Part shown: positions 7,441 through 14,251 of the stretch, piece by piece
Layout: every line of letters starts with the position of its first letter
Numbering within the stretch: the first letter of the stretch is position 1
Assembly (NCBI GenBank): GCA_007121755.1
Contig: SKJZ01000249.1
Location: 1-14,368, forward strand
DNA from: Halorhodospira sp.
Lineage (GTDB): Bacteria > Pseudomonadota > Gammaproteobacteria > Nitrococcales > Halorhodospiraceae
DNA: 14,368 nt
Direction of reading: 5' to 3'
Position numbers and translations under genes: made by a program
The notes under the pieces: generated by a model
What the model was told of the DNA's origin: nothing
What the model saw: only the letters and a program-made list of their open reading frames with translations
Database searches by the model: none

Positions 7441-7863
7441 TCAGAAGGGTTTGACCACCGCCAGCACAACCGTGGCTACGAGGACGAACACCGGCAGTTC
7501 ATTGAAGATGCGGTACCAGACGTGGCCGTGGCGGTTACGTTCCTCCGCGAAGGCCTTGACCAGGCGGCCGCAGTATATGTGGTAGGCAATCAGCAGGGCG
7601 ACCACGGTCAGCTTCGCATGGATCCACCCTTGCTCGAAGAATCCGGGCACCATGATCAGCAGCCAGGTGCCAAGCCCTACGGCGGCGATGGCGCTGGGGG
7701 TCATGATGCCGCGATAGAGTTTGCGCTCCATGGTTTGGAACCGCTCTCTACTGACAGTGTCTTCGGCTGTGGCGTGGTAGACGAAGAGGCGCGGCAGGTA
7801 GAAGAGCGCCGCGAACCATGTAACGACCGCCACGATATGGAACGCCTTGATCCACAGGTACAT
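7441..7863 (-). CDS. hemJ: protoporphyrinogen IX oxidase, HemJ type
   Basis: HemJ converts protoporphyrinogen IX to protoporphyrin IX, the penultimate step of heme synthesis, in the inner membrane. 140 residues, four predicted membrane helices. Family hallmarks: MYLWIKAFHIVAVVTWFAAL at the N-terminus with His9, LPRLFVYHA, MERKLYRGIM, the WIHAKL motif, and the ending VLAVVKPF. I chose ATG 7863 because AAGGAG lies nine bases upstream on the minus strand and the protein then starts where homologues start; an in-frame ATG at 7893 would add ten residues and lacks such a site. A TACAAT hexamer lies at 7892-7897 on the minus strand, with no good -35. The adjacent bfr gene makes a heme protein, but it is convergent, so shared regulation is not implied. 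Confidence 0.92.
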   Translation of the reverse strand: MYLWIKAFHIVAVVTWFAALFYLPRLFVYHATAEDTVSRERFQTMERKLYRGIMTPSAIAAVGLGTWLLIMVPGFFEQGWIHAKLTVVALLIAYHIYCGRLVKAFAEERNRHGHVWYRIFNELPVFVLVATVVLAVVKPF

Positions 7864-7970
7864 GCAGTAGTTCTCCTTGGCTGTGCCGAACATTGTAACG
7901 CGGTGGCAGGGGCCGGGGCGTAGTAATATACGGAATTTTCGGTGGGTCAGGCCGGGGCAGCGGAGGAACC

Positions 7971-9005
7971 ATGGTTGAGGTAGGCATCGTCGGGGGCACC
8001 GGGTATACCGGCATGGAGCTCCTGCGGCTGTTAGCTGTTCACCCTGATATCCGGGTGGCGGAGATCACCTCCCGCGGAGAGTCGGGCGTAGCGGTCGAGG
8101 CGCTCTTCCCCGCGCTTCGCGGGCAGCTCGATCTGGTCTTCACCGAGCCGGATATGGAGCGGCTCTCCCGCTGGGACGCCGTCTTTTTTGCGACCCCGAA
8201 CGGCACGGCGATGCAGATGGCTCCGGCGCTGCTGGAGGCTGGGTGCCGCGTGGTCGATCTTGGCGCTGATTTCCGTTTGCGCAATGCGGCGCAATGGGCC
8301 GAGTGGTACGGGATGGAGCACACCTGCCCCGATCTGCTCAAGGAAGCGGTCTACGGACTGACCGAGGTCAACCGGGACGCCGTGGCCGGCGCCCGTTTGG
8401 TGGCCAATCCCGGGTGTTATCCGACGGCGGTGGGGCTTGGGCTGCTGCCGCTGTTGGAGGCTGGGGCCGTCGCTGCCGAAACCGTGGTGGCCGACTGCAA
8501 GTCGGGTGTCTCCGGCGCCGGTCGGGCGGCCAAGGTTTCGACGCTGTTCGGCGAGGTGAACGAGAGCTTCAAGGGTTACAGCGCCGGCGGCCACCGGCAC
8601 CAGCCGGAGATCGAACAGACGATGCGGGATCTGTGGGCCGACACGCCGCCCGTTGTCTTTACGCCGCACTTGGTGCCGATGACCCGCGGGATGTTGGCTA
8701 CCATCCATGTCCGGCTGGCCGACCCGGGGATCGATCTGCAGCGGCTCTACGAAGAGCGGTACCGGGATGAGGGGTTCGTCGATGTTTTGCCGTTGGGCAG
8801 CCATCCGGAGACGCGCTGGGTGCGCGGCACCAACCACTGCCATATCGGTATTCACCGGCCGGCCGGCGACGCCGGGCACGCGGTGATCTTTTCGGCGATC
8901 GACAACTTGACCAAGGGTGCGGCGGGTCAGGCGATCCAGAATCTGAATCGTATGCTGGGGCTCGATGAGCGTGCCGGGTTGGCGCCACCGCCCGCTCTGC
9001 CCTAG
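7971..9005 (+). CDS. argC: N-acetyl-gamma-glutamyl-phosphate reductase
   Basis: ArgC is the third enzyme of arginine biosynthesis: NADPH-dependent reduction of N-acetylglutamyl phosphate to the semialdehyde, in the cytosol. 344 residues, the usual size for the long single-domain form. The Rossmann motif GIVGGTGYTG is at residues 5-14. The catalytic cysteine is Cys149 in VANPGCYPTAVGLGLLPLL, and the conserved SAGGHRHQPEIEQ block carries His208 and His210. LVPMTRGMLATIHV and NLTKGAAGQAIQNLN, also characteristic, follow. GGAGG lies five bases before ATG. No arginine operator was recognised upstream. erpA follows after 62 bases; the pairing is conserved in Pseudomonas, although the pathways are unrelated. 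Confidence 0.97.
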   Translation: MVEVGIVGGTGYTGMELLRLLAVHPDIRVAEITSRGESGVAVEALFPALRGQLDLVFTEPDMERLSRWDAVFFATPNGTAMQMAPALLEAGCRVVDLGADFRLRNAAQWAEWYGMEHTCPDLLKEAVYGLTEVNRDAVAGARLVANPGCYPTAVGLGLLPLLEAGAVAAETVVADCKSGVSGAGRAAKVSTLFGEVNESFKGYSAGGHRHQPEIEQTMRDLWADTPPVVFTPHLVPMTRGMLATIHVRLADPGIDLQRLYEERYRDEGFVDVLPLGSHPETRWVRGTNHCHIGIHRPAGDAGHAVIFSAIDNLTKGAAGQAIQNLNRMLGLDERAGLAPPPALP

Positions 9006-9018
9006 CGTGTCACGAGCC

Positions 9019-9027
9019 TGTTAGAAT
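9019..9027 (+). promoter_or_regulatory. candidate extended -10 promoter for erpA
   Basis: TG-T-TAGAAT: TG at 9019-9020 and TAGAAT at 9022-9027, five of six matches to TATAAT. No clear -35 is present. It sits 41 bases before the erpA start in a conspicuously A/T-rich gap, which suggests that erpA has its own promoter besides any read-through from argC. I could not recognise an IscR site with confidence. Confidence 0.4.
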
Positions 9028-9067
9028 ATATGCACGGTACATTCATTAATCCTCGGGTATCATCGAT

Positions 9068-9436
9068 ATGATGGAAGATACGACTGTTGATACGTTCGCG
9101 CCGGCCAGCGATCTGCTGCGCCTGACCGAATCGGCGGCCGCCAAGGTGCGTGAGTTGATCGAGCGGGAACAGAATGACGATCTTAAATTGCGCGTCTTCG
9201 TGACGGGGGGCGGCTGTTCGGGGTTCCAGTACGGCTTCGCCTTCGATGAGCGAGTGGAGGAGGGGGATGCCGTTGTGGAGATGGGCGAGGTCCGGGTGCT
9301 TGTCGATCCCATGAGCGGGATGTATCTCACCGGCGCCGAGGTGGACTTCGTAAGCGGGATTGAGGGAGAACAGTTCGTGATTCGCAACCCGAATGCCAAC
9401 ACCACTTGTGGCTGCGGGTCGTCGTTCTCCATCTAG
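9068..9436 (+). CDS. erpA: iron-sulfur cluster insertion protein ErpA (A-type carrier)
   Basis: ErpA carries Fe-S clusters from the assembly scaffold to apoproteins such as those of isoprenoid synthesis and respiration. 122 residues (E. coli 114). The three cluster-binding cysteines are Cys50 in TGGGCSGFQYGFAFD and Cys114/Cys116 in NANTTCGCGSSFSI. The GFQYGF and TCGCGSSFSI wording, rather than that of IscA or SufA, supports ErpA. The first 15 or so residues precede the conserved LRLTESAAAKV block and are poorly conserved. Two ATG codons (9068, 9071) start the frame; neither has a recognisable Shine-Dalgarno sequence and no downstream start is available. The stop codon lies in a CTAG that also contains the stop of the convergent anmK gene. 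Confidence 0.95.
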   Translation: MMEDTTVDTFAPASDLLRLTESAAAKVRELIEREQNDDLKLRVFVTGGGCSGFQYGFAFDERVEEGDAVVEMGEVRVLVDPMSGMYLTGAEVDFVSGIEGEQFVIRNPNANTTCGCGSSFSI

Positions 9437-10608
9437 CGGGTGTCTTGCCTGGCCGGCCGGGTCGCATCCCGCCCGTGATAGACGCCGCCCAGCACCGCCG
9501 GCCGGCCGGCGCCAGTGGTGGCGGGGCAGTCCGCGGGGTGTTCGGCGAGGCGGGCCCACGCCAGCCATGCAAAGCCGGTCGCCTCCACAAAATCCGGCGC
9601 TACGTTAAGGGCGTCGGTACTTTCCACCGGGATACCGGGTAGGCGCCGCCGTAGGCGCCCCATCAAATCGCTGTTGTGAGCGCCGCCGCCACACACCAAC
9701 AGTCGCTCCACCGCCGTTTCACTGTGTAGCGACAGCGCGTCGGCCACCGTCGCCGCGGTCAGCTCGGCCAAGGTGGCTTGAACGTTCTCAGGTCTGATAT
9801 CGGGCGCCAAGCGGGCATCCAGCCACTCCAGGTTGAAATACTCCGGGCCGGTACTCTTCGGCGGCGTCGCCGCGAAGAAAGGGTCGGAGAGTAGGTTCCG
9901 GAGCAGATCTTCATCCACCCTCCCCGTGGCGGCCCAGTGGCCGCCAGCGTCGTAGCTCGCTTGCAAATAGCGCCGGCACCACGCGTCGAGAAGGGTGTTG
10001 GCCGGTCCGGTATCGAATCCGCGTGGCGGCCTCCCCGGAACAAGGAAGGAGAGGTTGGCGATTCCTCCGAGGTTTAAGACGGCACGGTTCTCGCAATCGG
10101 ACGCTAGGCAGTGACGGTGGAAGATGGGCGCTAGGGGTGCCCCCTGTCCGCCCTCCGCCAGATCGCGGCGGCGAAAGTCGGCGACGGTGACCAGCCCGGT
10201 GGCGGCGGCGATGACATTGGGGTCGCCGAGTTGCACGGTGGCGGGTGGCGAGTTGTTCGGCGCATGCCAGACCGTCTGGCCGTGACAGCCAATTGCAGTC
10301 ACGGCCTCGTCGCCGGAAACCGGAAGAGAGAGAGCCGCCGACGCGAAGGCCCGTCCCAAATCGTGGTCCAGGGCGCATATGTCACGCAGCGGGGTTGCAC
10401 CGGTTACCGCGCGGATCCGTTCGATCAATCCCGGGTCGAGGGGGGCGCTCCGTGTTGCCACCGTCTCTTGGACCGTGCCGTCGTCTCCGACTCGCACCAA
10501 GGCGGCGTCGATGGCGTCGACACTTGTGCCGGAGATCAGCCCGATGTAGAGCCCACCCAATTTGCTAGGGGCTTTCGTCGCGCAAGGCGAGCTGTGTCGG
10601 TTCGCCAT
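9433..10608 (-). CDS. anmK: anhydro-N-acetylmuramic acid kinase
   Basis: AnmK opens the 1,6-anhydro ring of anhydroMurNAc and phosphorylates it to MurNAc-6-P, recovering cell-wall sugar in the cytosol. 391 residues (E. coli 369). Seen: phosphate-binding ISGTSVDAID (residues 25-34), GCHGQTVWH (107-115), DFRRRDLAEGGQGAPLAP (from 144), the FDTGPAN segment with Asp199, equivalent to the catalytic Asp182 of E. coli, STGPEYFNLEWL and LLVCGGGAHN. The family usually has DTGPGN; here it is DTGPAN. The ATG at 10608 lies within the 3' end of the M23 peptidase gene (44-base overlap) with AGGA only two bases before it, so translational coupling is likely. The N-terminus is about 15 residues longer than in E. 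coli, so a later start at the TTG of KLGGLYIG cannot be excluded. Confidence 0.96.
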   Translation of the reverse strand: MANRHSSPCATKAPSKLGGLYIGLISGTSVDAIDAALVRVGDDGTVQETVATRSAPLDPGLIERIRAVTGATPLRDICALDHDLGRAFASAALSLPVSGDEAVTAIGCHGQTVWHAPNNSPPATVQLGDPNVIAAATGLVTVADFRRRDLAEGGQGAPLAPIFHRHCLASDCENRAVLNLGGIANLSFLVPGRPPRGFDTGPANTLLDAWCRRYLQASYDAGGHWAATGRVDEDLLRNLLSDPFFAATPPKSTGPEYFNLEWLDARLAPDIRPENVQATLAELTAATVADALSLHSETAVERLLVCGGGAHNSDLMGRLRRRLPGIPVESTDALNVAPDFVEATGFAWLAWARLAEHPADCPATTGAGRPAVLGGVYHGRDATRPARQDTR

Positions 10609-12511
10609 CTTCCTGGAGCGCGCTAAGGAGGGGGGTGGCGTGTTCCCGGAATGCTTCCATGTGCTCGCCCGGCAACGGACTCGCTTGGGGTAGTTCCACC
10701 GTTAACGGGTTCCTGTGCCGCCCGTTGACGATGAACTCATAGTGGAGGTGTGGGCCGGTGGCCATGCCGGAACGGCCCACGTAGCCGATCACATCGCCCC
10801 GCCGGACGTAGTCGCCGTGCGCCAGGCCGGGCGCGTAGTCCGACATGTGGGCGTAGAGCGTGCGGTACTGGGAGCCGTGTTGAATCTCAACGACGCGGCC
10901 GTAACCACCCCGCCAGGCGCGGCGCACGATGCGGCCGTCGCCCGCAGCCCGAATTGGGGTGCCGGTGGGCGCGGCGTAGTCCACGCCGAGGTGGGGGCGG
11001 CGCACGCCCAGGACGGGGTGGAGGCGGTTGCGGTCGAACCCAGATGAGATCCGGCTGTTGTTGATCGGGTGCCGCTTGAATTCGCGCCGTAGGCTCTCGC
11101 CATCCGGTGTGTAGTAATCGGTACGACCGTCGCCGTCCCTGAAACGCACGGCCTCGATCTCCCGGTTGCGGGTCTCCAGTGAAGCGGCGACGATATTTCC
11201 CGTGATGGGGGCGTCCTCGCCATTGTCGATCACTTCGTACAACACATGAAAATGGTTTCCGGGTTGGAGCTCCCGCGCCAGATCCACTTCCCAACCGAAG
11301 ATGTTGGTCAGTTCCATGATGAGCCGGTCGCTCAGGCCGGCTTTGCGCGCTGCCGCGTATAAAGATCGCTCGACCTTGCCTTCGGCCCGAACGAGCCGGC
11401 GTTCCATGTGGCGTTCGGTGATCTCGGCCTGGAACCGCGCCTCGTCCGGAGCCCTTTCGATGCGCAGCTTGCGGTCCCGAGCGAACGGGAAGTGGAGGCC
11501 GACCAAGCTGTTGCTCTCATCCCGAAGTAGCGTCAGCCGCTGGCCAGGGTGCAGTCGCGTCAGGCGTTGCGCCTCTTCTCCGGCTTCCATGAGGCGGTTG
11601 ACCTTGCCGTGATCGTATCCGGCCCGGCGGAGGATGCGCACCAAGCTGTCGCCGGCCTGCACAGTAATGTCTTCACGGGAAATGGAAGGCGATGCGGCGA
11701 TGGGCTCGGACGCCGCATCTATCAGCGCCTCAGCCTCCTCCAACCACGCCGAAGGGGCGGCGGACTCCGGGAAGAACGGCTGGTGGTGGGGGCGCAGCGC
11801 TTCCAAGGCGGCATTCTCGTGGCCCGTAGGGGCGTCGTCCAGCCCCGGGATATATGCCGGTTCGACGGCGGCGAGGGCGGGGCCACCTGGGATCTCCCCG
11901 TTTGTCACGACACCCAGCAGACCGGTCATCGGTTGATCGATGGCGCCGAGGGCGGCCTCGTCGAAAAGCGGCTCGGGATCAGTGGGCAGGGGGGCGGTGT
12001 CGACGATGTATCCGGGGTCCGGCATTGACAGGGTAGTGAACGGGGCGGAGATTTCGGGGCCGAGCAGGCCGTGGAGCGGAACGCCGTGCTCAATAAGGGT
12101 GGCCCGGGTAAGCGTTACCCGGTCGGTGCCCTGGGTTTCTTGGGTTGCCGGGTTGATGGTGGCGACTACAGCCGCGACCGCGGTGGATGCGCAACCGGCC
12201 GCGACGAATCCAATGCCCCGCGGGTGCCGCGCGATCGTGTTTAGAGCTTGTAGCGGAAGGTGCAGTGTCCGCGAACCCGAACGCGGGGAGCAGTTGGCGC
12301 GTAGCGGGTGGAGGGGAGCCCTGCGAAAGGGGGTTAAGGCGTGGCGCAACCGGTAGACTCTGGCCCTGAGTCTGGCCCTGGCCGGCTCCGCGATCAGGCG
12401 CGCGCTTCGGTGCCCACGATGAAGCCAGCGCAACATTGCCGCCACGCGCTGCCGTCCGAGGCTGGTCCGGTGTCTCCTGATTTTTAGGTCGATCAGTCGG
12501 ATTTTGGGCAC
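10565..12511 (-). CDS. M23-family peptidoglycan endopeptidase, LysM-like domain, membrane-anchored
   Basis: A predicted periplasmic zinc endopeptidase that cleaves peptidoglycan crosslinks, related to E. coli MepM. 648 residues from GTG 12511 (MepM has 440). Order: basic, arginine-rich cytosolic segment (1-97), one membrane anchor (about 99-120), an acidic/proline-rich stretch, an OapA/LysM-like domain (about 275-325, ITVQAGDSLVRILRRAGYD), a helical middle region (AARKAGLSDRLIMELTNIF), and the M23 domain from about residue 480 to 610. Zinc and catalytic residues visible: His507 and Asp511 (RPHLGVD), His555 (LYAHMSD), His588 and His590 (GPHLHYEF), so it should be active. The start is uncertain; ATG at residue 26 (12436) is an alternative, and neither has a clear ribosome site. 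It overlaps anmK, linking wall cleavage to recycling. Confidence 0.92.
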   Translation of the reverse strand: MPKIRLIDLKIRRHRTSLGRQRVAAMLRWLHRGHRSARLIAEPARARLRARVYRLRHALTPFRRAPLHPLRANCSPRSGSRTLHLPLQALNTIARHPRGIGFVAAGCASTAVAAVVATINPATQETQGTDRVTLTRATLIEHGVPLHGLLGPEISAPFTTLSMPDPGYIVDTAPLPTDPEPLFDEAALGAIDQPMTGLLGVVTNGEIPGGPALAAVEPAYIPGLDDAPTGHENAALEALRPHHQPFFPESAAPSAWLEEAEALIDAASEPIAASPSISREDITVQAGDSLVRILRRAGYDHGKVNRLMEAGEEAQRLTRLHPGQRLTLLRDESNSLVGLHFPFARDRKLRIERAPDEARFQAEITERHMERRLVRAEGKVERSLYAAARKAGLSDRLIMELTNIFGWEVDLARELQPGNHFHVLYEVIDNGEDAPITGNIVAASLETRNREIEAVRFRDGDGRTDYYTPDGESLRREFKRHPINNSRISSGFDRNRLHPVLGVRRPHLGVDYAAPTGTPIRAAGDGRIVRRAWRGGYGRVVEIQHGSQYRTLYAHMSDYAPGLAHGDYVRRGDVIGYVGRSGMATGPHLHYEFIVNGRHRNPLTVELPQASPLPGEHMEAFREHATPLLSALQEDGEPTQLALRDESP

Positions 12512-12541
12512 GGCGGGACATATTGTTCTTATGACTTAGAG

Positions 12542-12571
12542 AAGATAGCCCTCATGTGCGGTTGGGGTCAA
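12542..12571 (-). promoter_or_regulatory. candidate promoter for M23 peptidase-anmK
   Basis: On the minus strand TTGACC (bases 12571-12566) is followed after 18 bases by TATCTT (12547-12542). The -35 is good, the -10 moderate (four of six). Transcription would begin about 25 bases before the GTG at 12511, favouring that start over much earlier ones. Found by eye. Confidence 0.4.
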
Positions 12572-12634
12572 CGCTGTTGAAGGAGCGGTAATTCCACAGT
12601 AACCAGGGGGAATGAGCTATCGAGCGTCGTCCGC

Positions 12635-12651
12635 TACAATACCGCGCTCCG
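12635..12651 (+). promoter_or_regulatory. candidate tyrS promoter -10 with GC-rich discriminator
   Basis: TACAAT (12635-12640) followed by ACCGCGCTCCG. The -35 at the proper distance is poor (TGAGCT, 16 bp). The stretch is 16/17 identical to the first rRNA promoter's -10 plus discriminator at 13912-13928. The predicted transcript start would be near 12647, only about 17 bases before ATG 12664. Confidence 0.45.
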
Positions 12652-12663
12652 CGAGTAGCTCGG

Positions 12664-13893
12664 ATGGCTCCAAAGACAATGATCTCCATTGATGAAGCAG
12701 TCGTGACAATTTGTCGCGGAGCGGACGAAGTCCTGCCTGAGAATACGCTTCGTGAGAAGTTGGGCAGCGACCGGCCGCTGCGCGTAAAGGCGGGATTCGA
12801 CCCGACGGCCCCGGACTTGCATTTGGGGCATACCGTCTTAATCAATAAACTACGCCAATTTCAAGACTTGGGTCACGAAATCTATTTCCTTATCGGCGAT
12901 TTTACCGCGATGATCGGTGATCCCAGCGGCAAGAGCGCGACCCGTCCGTCTCTGACGCGAGAGCAAGTGCTGGCCAATGCGCGCACCTACGAAGAGCAGA
13001 TTTACTGCATTCTCGATCGCGATAGGACGCGGCTCGTCTTCAATTCACAGTGGATGAGTCCGATGAACGCGGCGGACATGGTGCAGTTGGCGTCCCGCTA
13101 TACGGTGGCGCGAATGCTGGAGCGGGACGATTTCCATCAGCGATACCGGTCGGGCTCGGCGATCGCCATCCACGAGTTTCTCTATCCGTTGATCCAGGGG
13201 TACGACTCCGTCGCCCTCGCGGCGGATATCGAACTCGGTGGCACCGATCAGAGGTTCAACCTGTTGTTGGGCCGGGAGTTGCAAAAGCAGTACGGCCAAG
13301 CGCCACAAACGGTCGTCACCATGCCGTTGCTCGAGGGGCTCGACGGTACCCAGAAGATGTCGAAATCCCTTGGTAATTATGTAGGAATACAAGAGCCGCC
13401 GGACGATATCTTCGGCAAGTTGATGTCGATATCGGATGATTTGATGTGGCGGTACTACGAACTGCTCAGCCTGCGCACGCTCGACGAGGTGGCGGGTCTG
13501 CGGCAAGACGTGAACACCGGAAGCCGCCACCCGCGTGACGTCAAGGAAGGGCTCGCCGCGGAGATCGTCGCCAGGTTTCATGGGGAGTCCGCGGCCCAGC
13601 GCGCGCGGGAGCGCTTTGCGGCCCGGTTCCAGCGAGGGGAATTGCCGGACGATATCCCCGATAGGGAGTTGCGGGTTCCGGCTGGTGGTGGGATGGGCGT
13701 GGCCGCGGCGCTCAAATCGGCCGGCCTAGTAGGTTCGACATCGGAGGGCATGCGCCTAGTGCGCCAGGGTGGCGTGCGCGTGGATGGAGAACGCATTGAG
13801 GATCCCGGTCTCGAACTGACCGGAGGGCGGAAGTACTTGCTGCAAGTTGGCAAACGCCGGTTCGCCAGGGCCCACTTGATCGACACCGCTTGA
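12664..13893 (+). CDS. tyrS: tyrosyl-tRNA synthetase (TyrZ-like)
   Basis: Charges tRNA-Tyr with tyrosine in the cytosol. 409 residues. Class I signatures: HLGH at residues 53-56 (the HIGH motif, in PDLHLGHTVLINKLRQF) and KMSKS at 231-235. The S4 RNA-binding domain is C-terminal, about 345-405 (SEGMRLVRQGGVRVDGERI). The wording KAGFDPTAPDLHLGH and IGDFTAMIGDPSGKSATRP matches the TyrZ group found in Pseudomonas rather than E. coli TyrS. Start: ATG 12664 has no ribosome site. ATG 12679 (residue 6, MISIDEAV) aligns with the TyrZ start I recall and has GGATGG 11 bases upstream, so it may be the real one. The stop codon sits inside the -35 box of the first rRNA promoter. Confidence 0.95.
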   Translation: MAPKTMISIDEAVVTICRGADEVLPENTLREKLGSDRPLRVKAGFDPTAPDLHLGHTVLINKLRQFQDLGHEIYFLIGDFTAMIGDPSGKSATRPSLTREQVLANARTYEEQIYCILDRDRTRLVFNSQWMSPMNAADMVQLASRYTVARMLERDDFHQRYRSGSAIAIHEFLYPLIQGYDSVALAADIELGGTDQRFNLLLGRELQKQYGQAPQTVVTMPLLEGLDGTQKMSKSLGNYVGIQEPPDDIFGKLMSISDDLMWRYYELLSLRTLDEVAGLRQDVNTGSRHPRDVKEGLAAEIVARFHGESAAQRARERFAARFQRGELPDDIPDRELRVPAGGGMGVAAALKSAGLVGSTSEGMRLVRQGGVRVDGERIEDPGLELTGGRKYLLQVGKRRFARAHLIDTA

Positions 13894-13917
13894 CCTGCGT
13901 GAAAACGTGGTTACAAT
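13890..13917 (+). promoter_or_regulatory. rRNA promoter candidate P1
   Basis: TTGACC (13890-13895), 16-bp spacer, TACAAT (13912-13917), then a GC-rich discriminator GCCGCGCTCCG. The -35 box overlaps the tyrS stop codon. It is the most upstream of three similar sites ahead of the 16S gene. The 358 bases 13894-14251 hold no protein gene, only promoters and rRNA leader. Confidence 0.6.
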
Positions 13918-13975
13918 GCCGCGCTCCGTTGGACGAGTCGCCTCACGCGCCACGGCCAGCGGGGAGCAAAAAGAG

Positions 13976-14003
13976 TTGACTGCCGCAGCGCAGCGACTAT
14001 AAT
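13976..14003 (+). promoter_or_regulatory. rRNA promoter candidate P2 (strongest)
   Basis: TTGACT (13976-13981), 16-bp spacer, perfect TATAAT (13998-14003) and discriminator GCTCCGAC, resembling stringently controlled rRNA promoters. A short A-rich run (AGCAAAAAGAG) abuts the -35 and may serve as an UP element. Confidence 0.75.
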
Positions 14004-14047
14004 GCTCCGACTCAGCCAACACAGTTGGCGGCTCAGCAAAATCGAGC

Positions 14048-14075
14048 TTGACGGCGGCGGTTCTCCATGTAGAAT
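14048..14075 (+). promoter_or_regulatory. rRNA promoter candidate P3
   Basis: TTGACG (14048-14053), 16-bp spacer, TAGAAT (14070-14075) and discriminator ACGCCACC, which resembles the GCGCCACC of E. coli rrnB P1. It is the closest to the boxA and leader. Confidence 0.6.
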
Positions 14076-14251
14076 ACGCCACCCGCGCCTAGCACCACAG
14101 CGACAGCGCGCTCTTTAACAATTCGGACCGGATGGTTTGTGTGGGTGCTTGCGTCGAGTCTAGGACGACACCAAGACTTCGGCACAAGGACCTTGGATTC
14201 CGAGGTGCTTCGTGACGAGCAGGACCAACCGCTTCGGCGGTTACCAAGCTT
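14076..14251 (+). other. rRNA operon leader (spacer before mature 16S)
   Basis: The transcribed leader between the last promoter and 16S. It contains boxA (14110-14120), a boxC-like TGTGTGGG (14138-14145) about 18 bases later, and a hairpin AACCGC-TTCG-GCGGTT (14227-14242) with a stable UUCG tetraloop, ten bases before the mature 16S end. The rest can fold further and should include the 5' half of the RNase III processing stem, whose partner lies beyond the window. Confidence 0.7.
14110..14120 (+). promoter_or_regulatory. boxA antitermination element
   Basis: GCTCTTTAACA is identical to the core of the E. coli rrn boxA (TGCTCTTTAACA). In RNA it binds NusB-NusE and protects rRNA transcription from Rho. 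Its position, downstream of the promoters and upstream of 16S, is as expected. Confidence 0.85.

Noticed and set aside
7405..7923. A 172-codon plus-strand open frame opposite hemJ
   Set aside because: Its start lies in the palindrome arm and its body is antisense to hemJ, which has a good ribosome site and family motifs.
9496..9511. A perfect 16-base CG palindrome
   Set aside because: It lies within the anmK coding C-terminus and consists of CCGG repeats expected in GC-rich codons; no partner or function suggested.
12090..12521. A 143-codon minus-strand frame beginning with ATG just before the M23 start, possibly a frameshifted N-terminus
   Set aside because: The translation is polar low-complexity sequence with no anchor or family resemblance, while the M23 frame contains the membrane segment. 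Kept only as a caution about the start.
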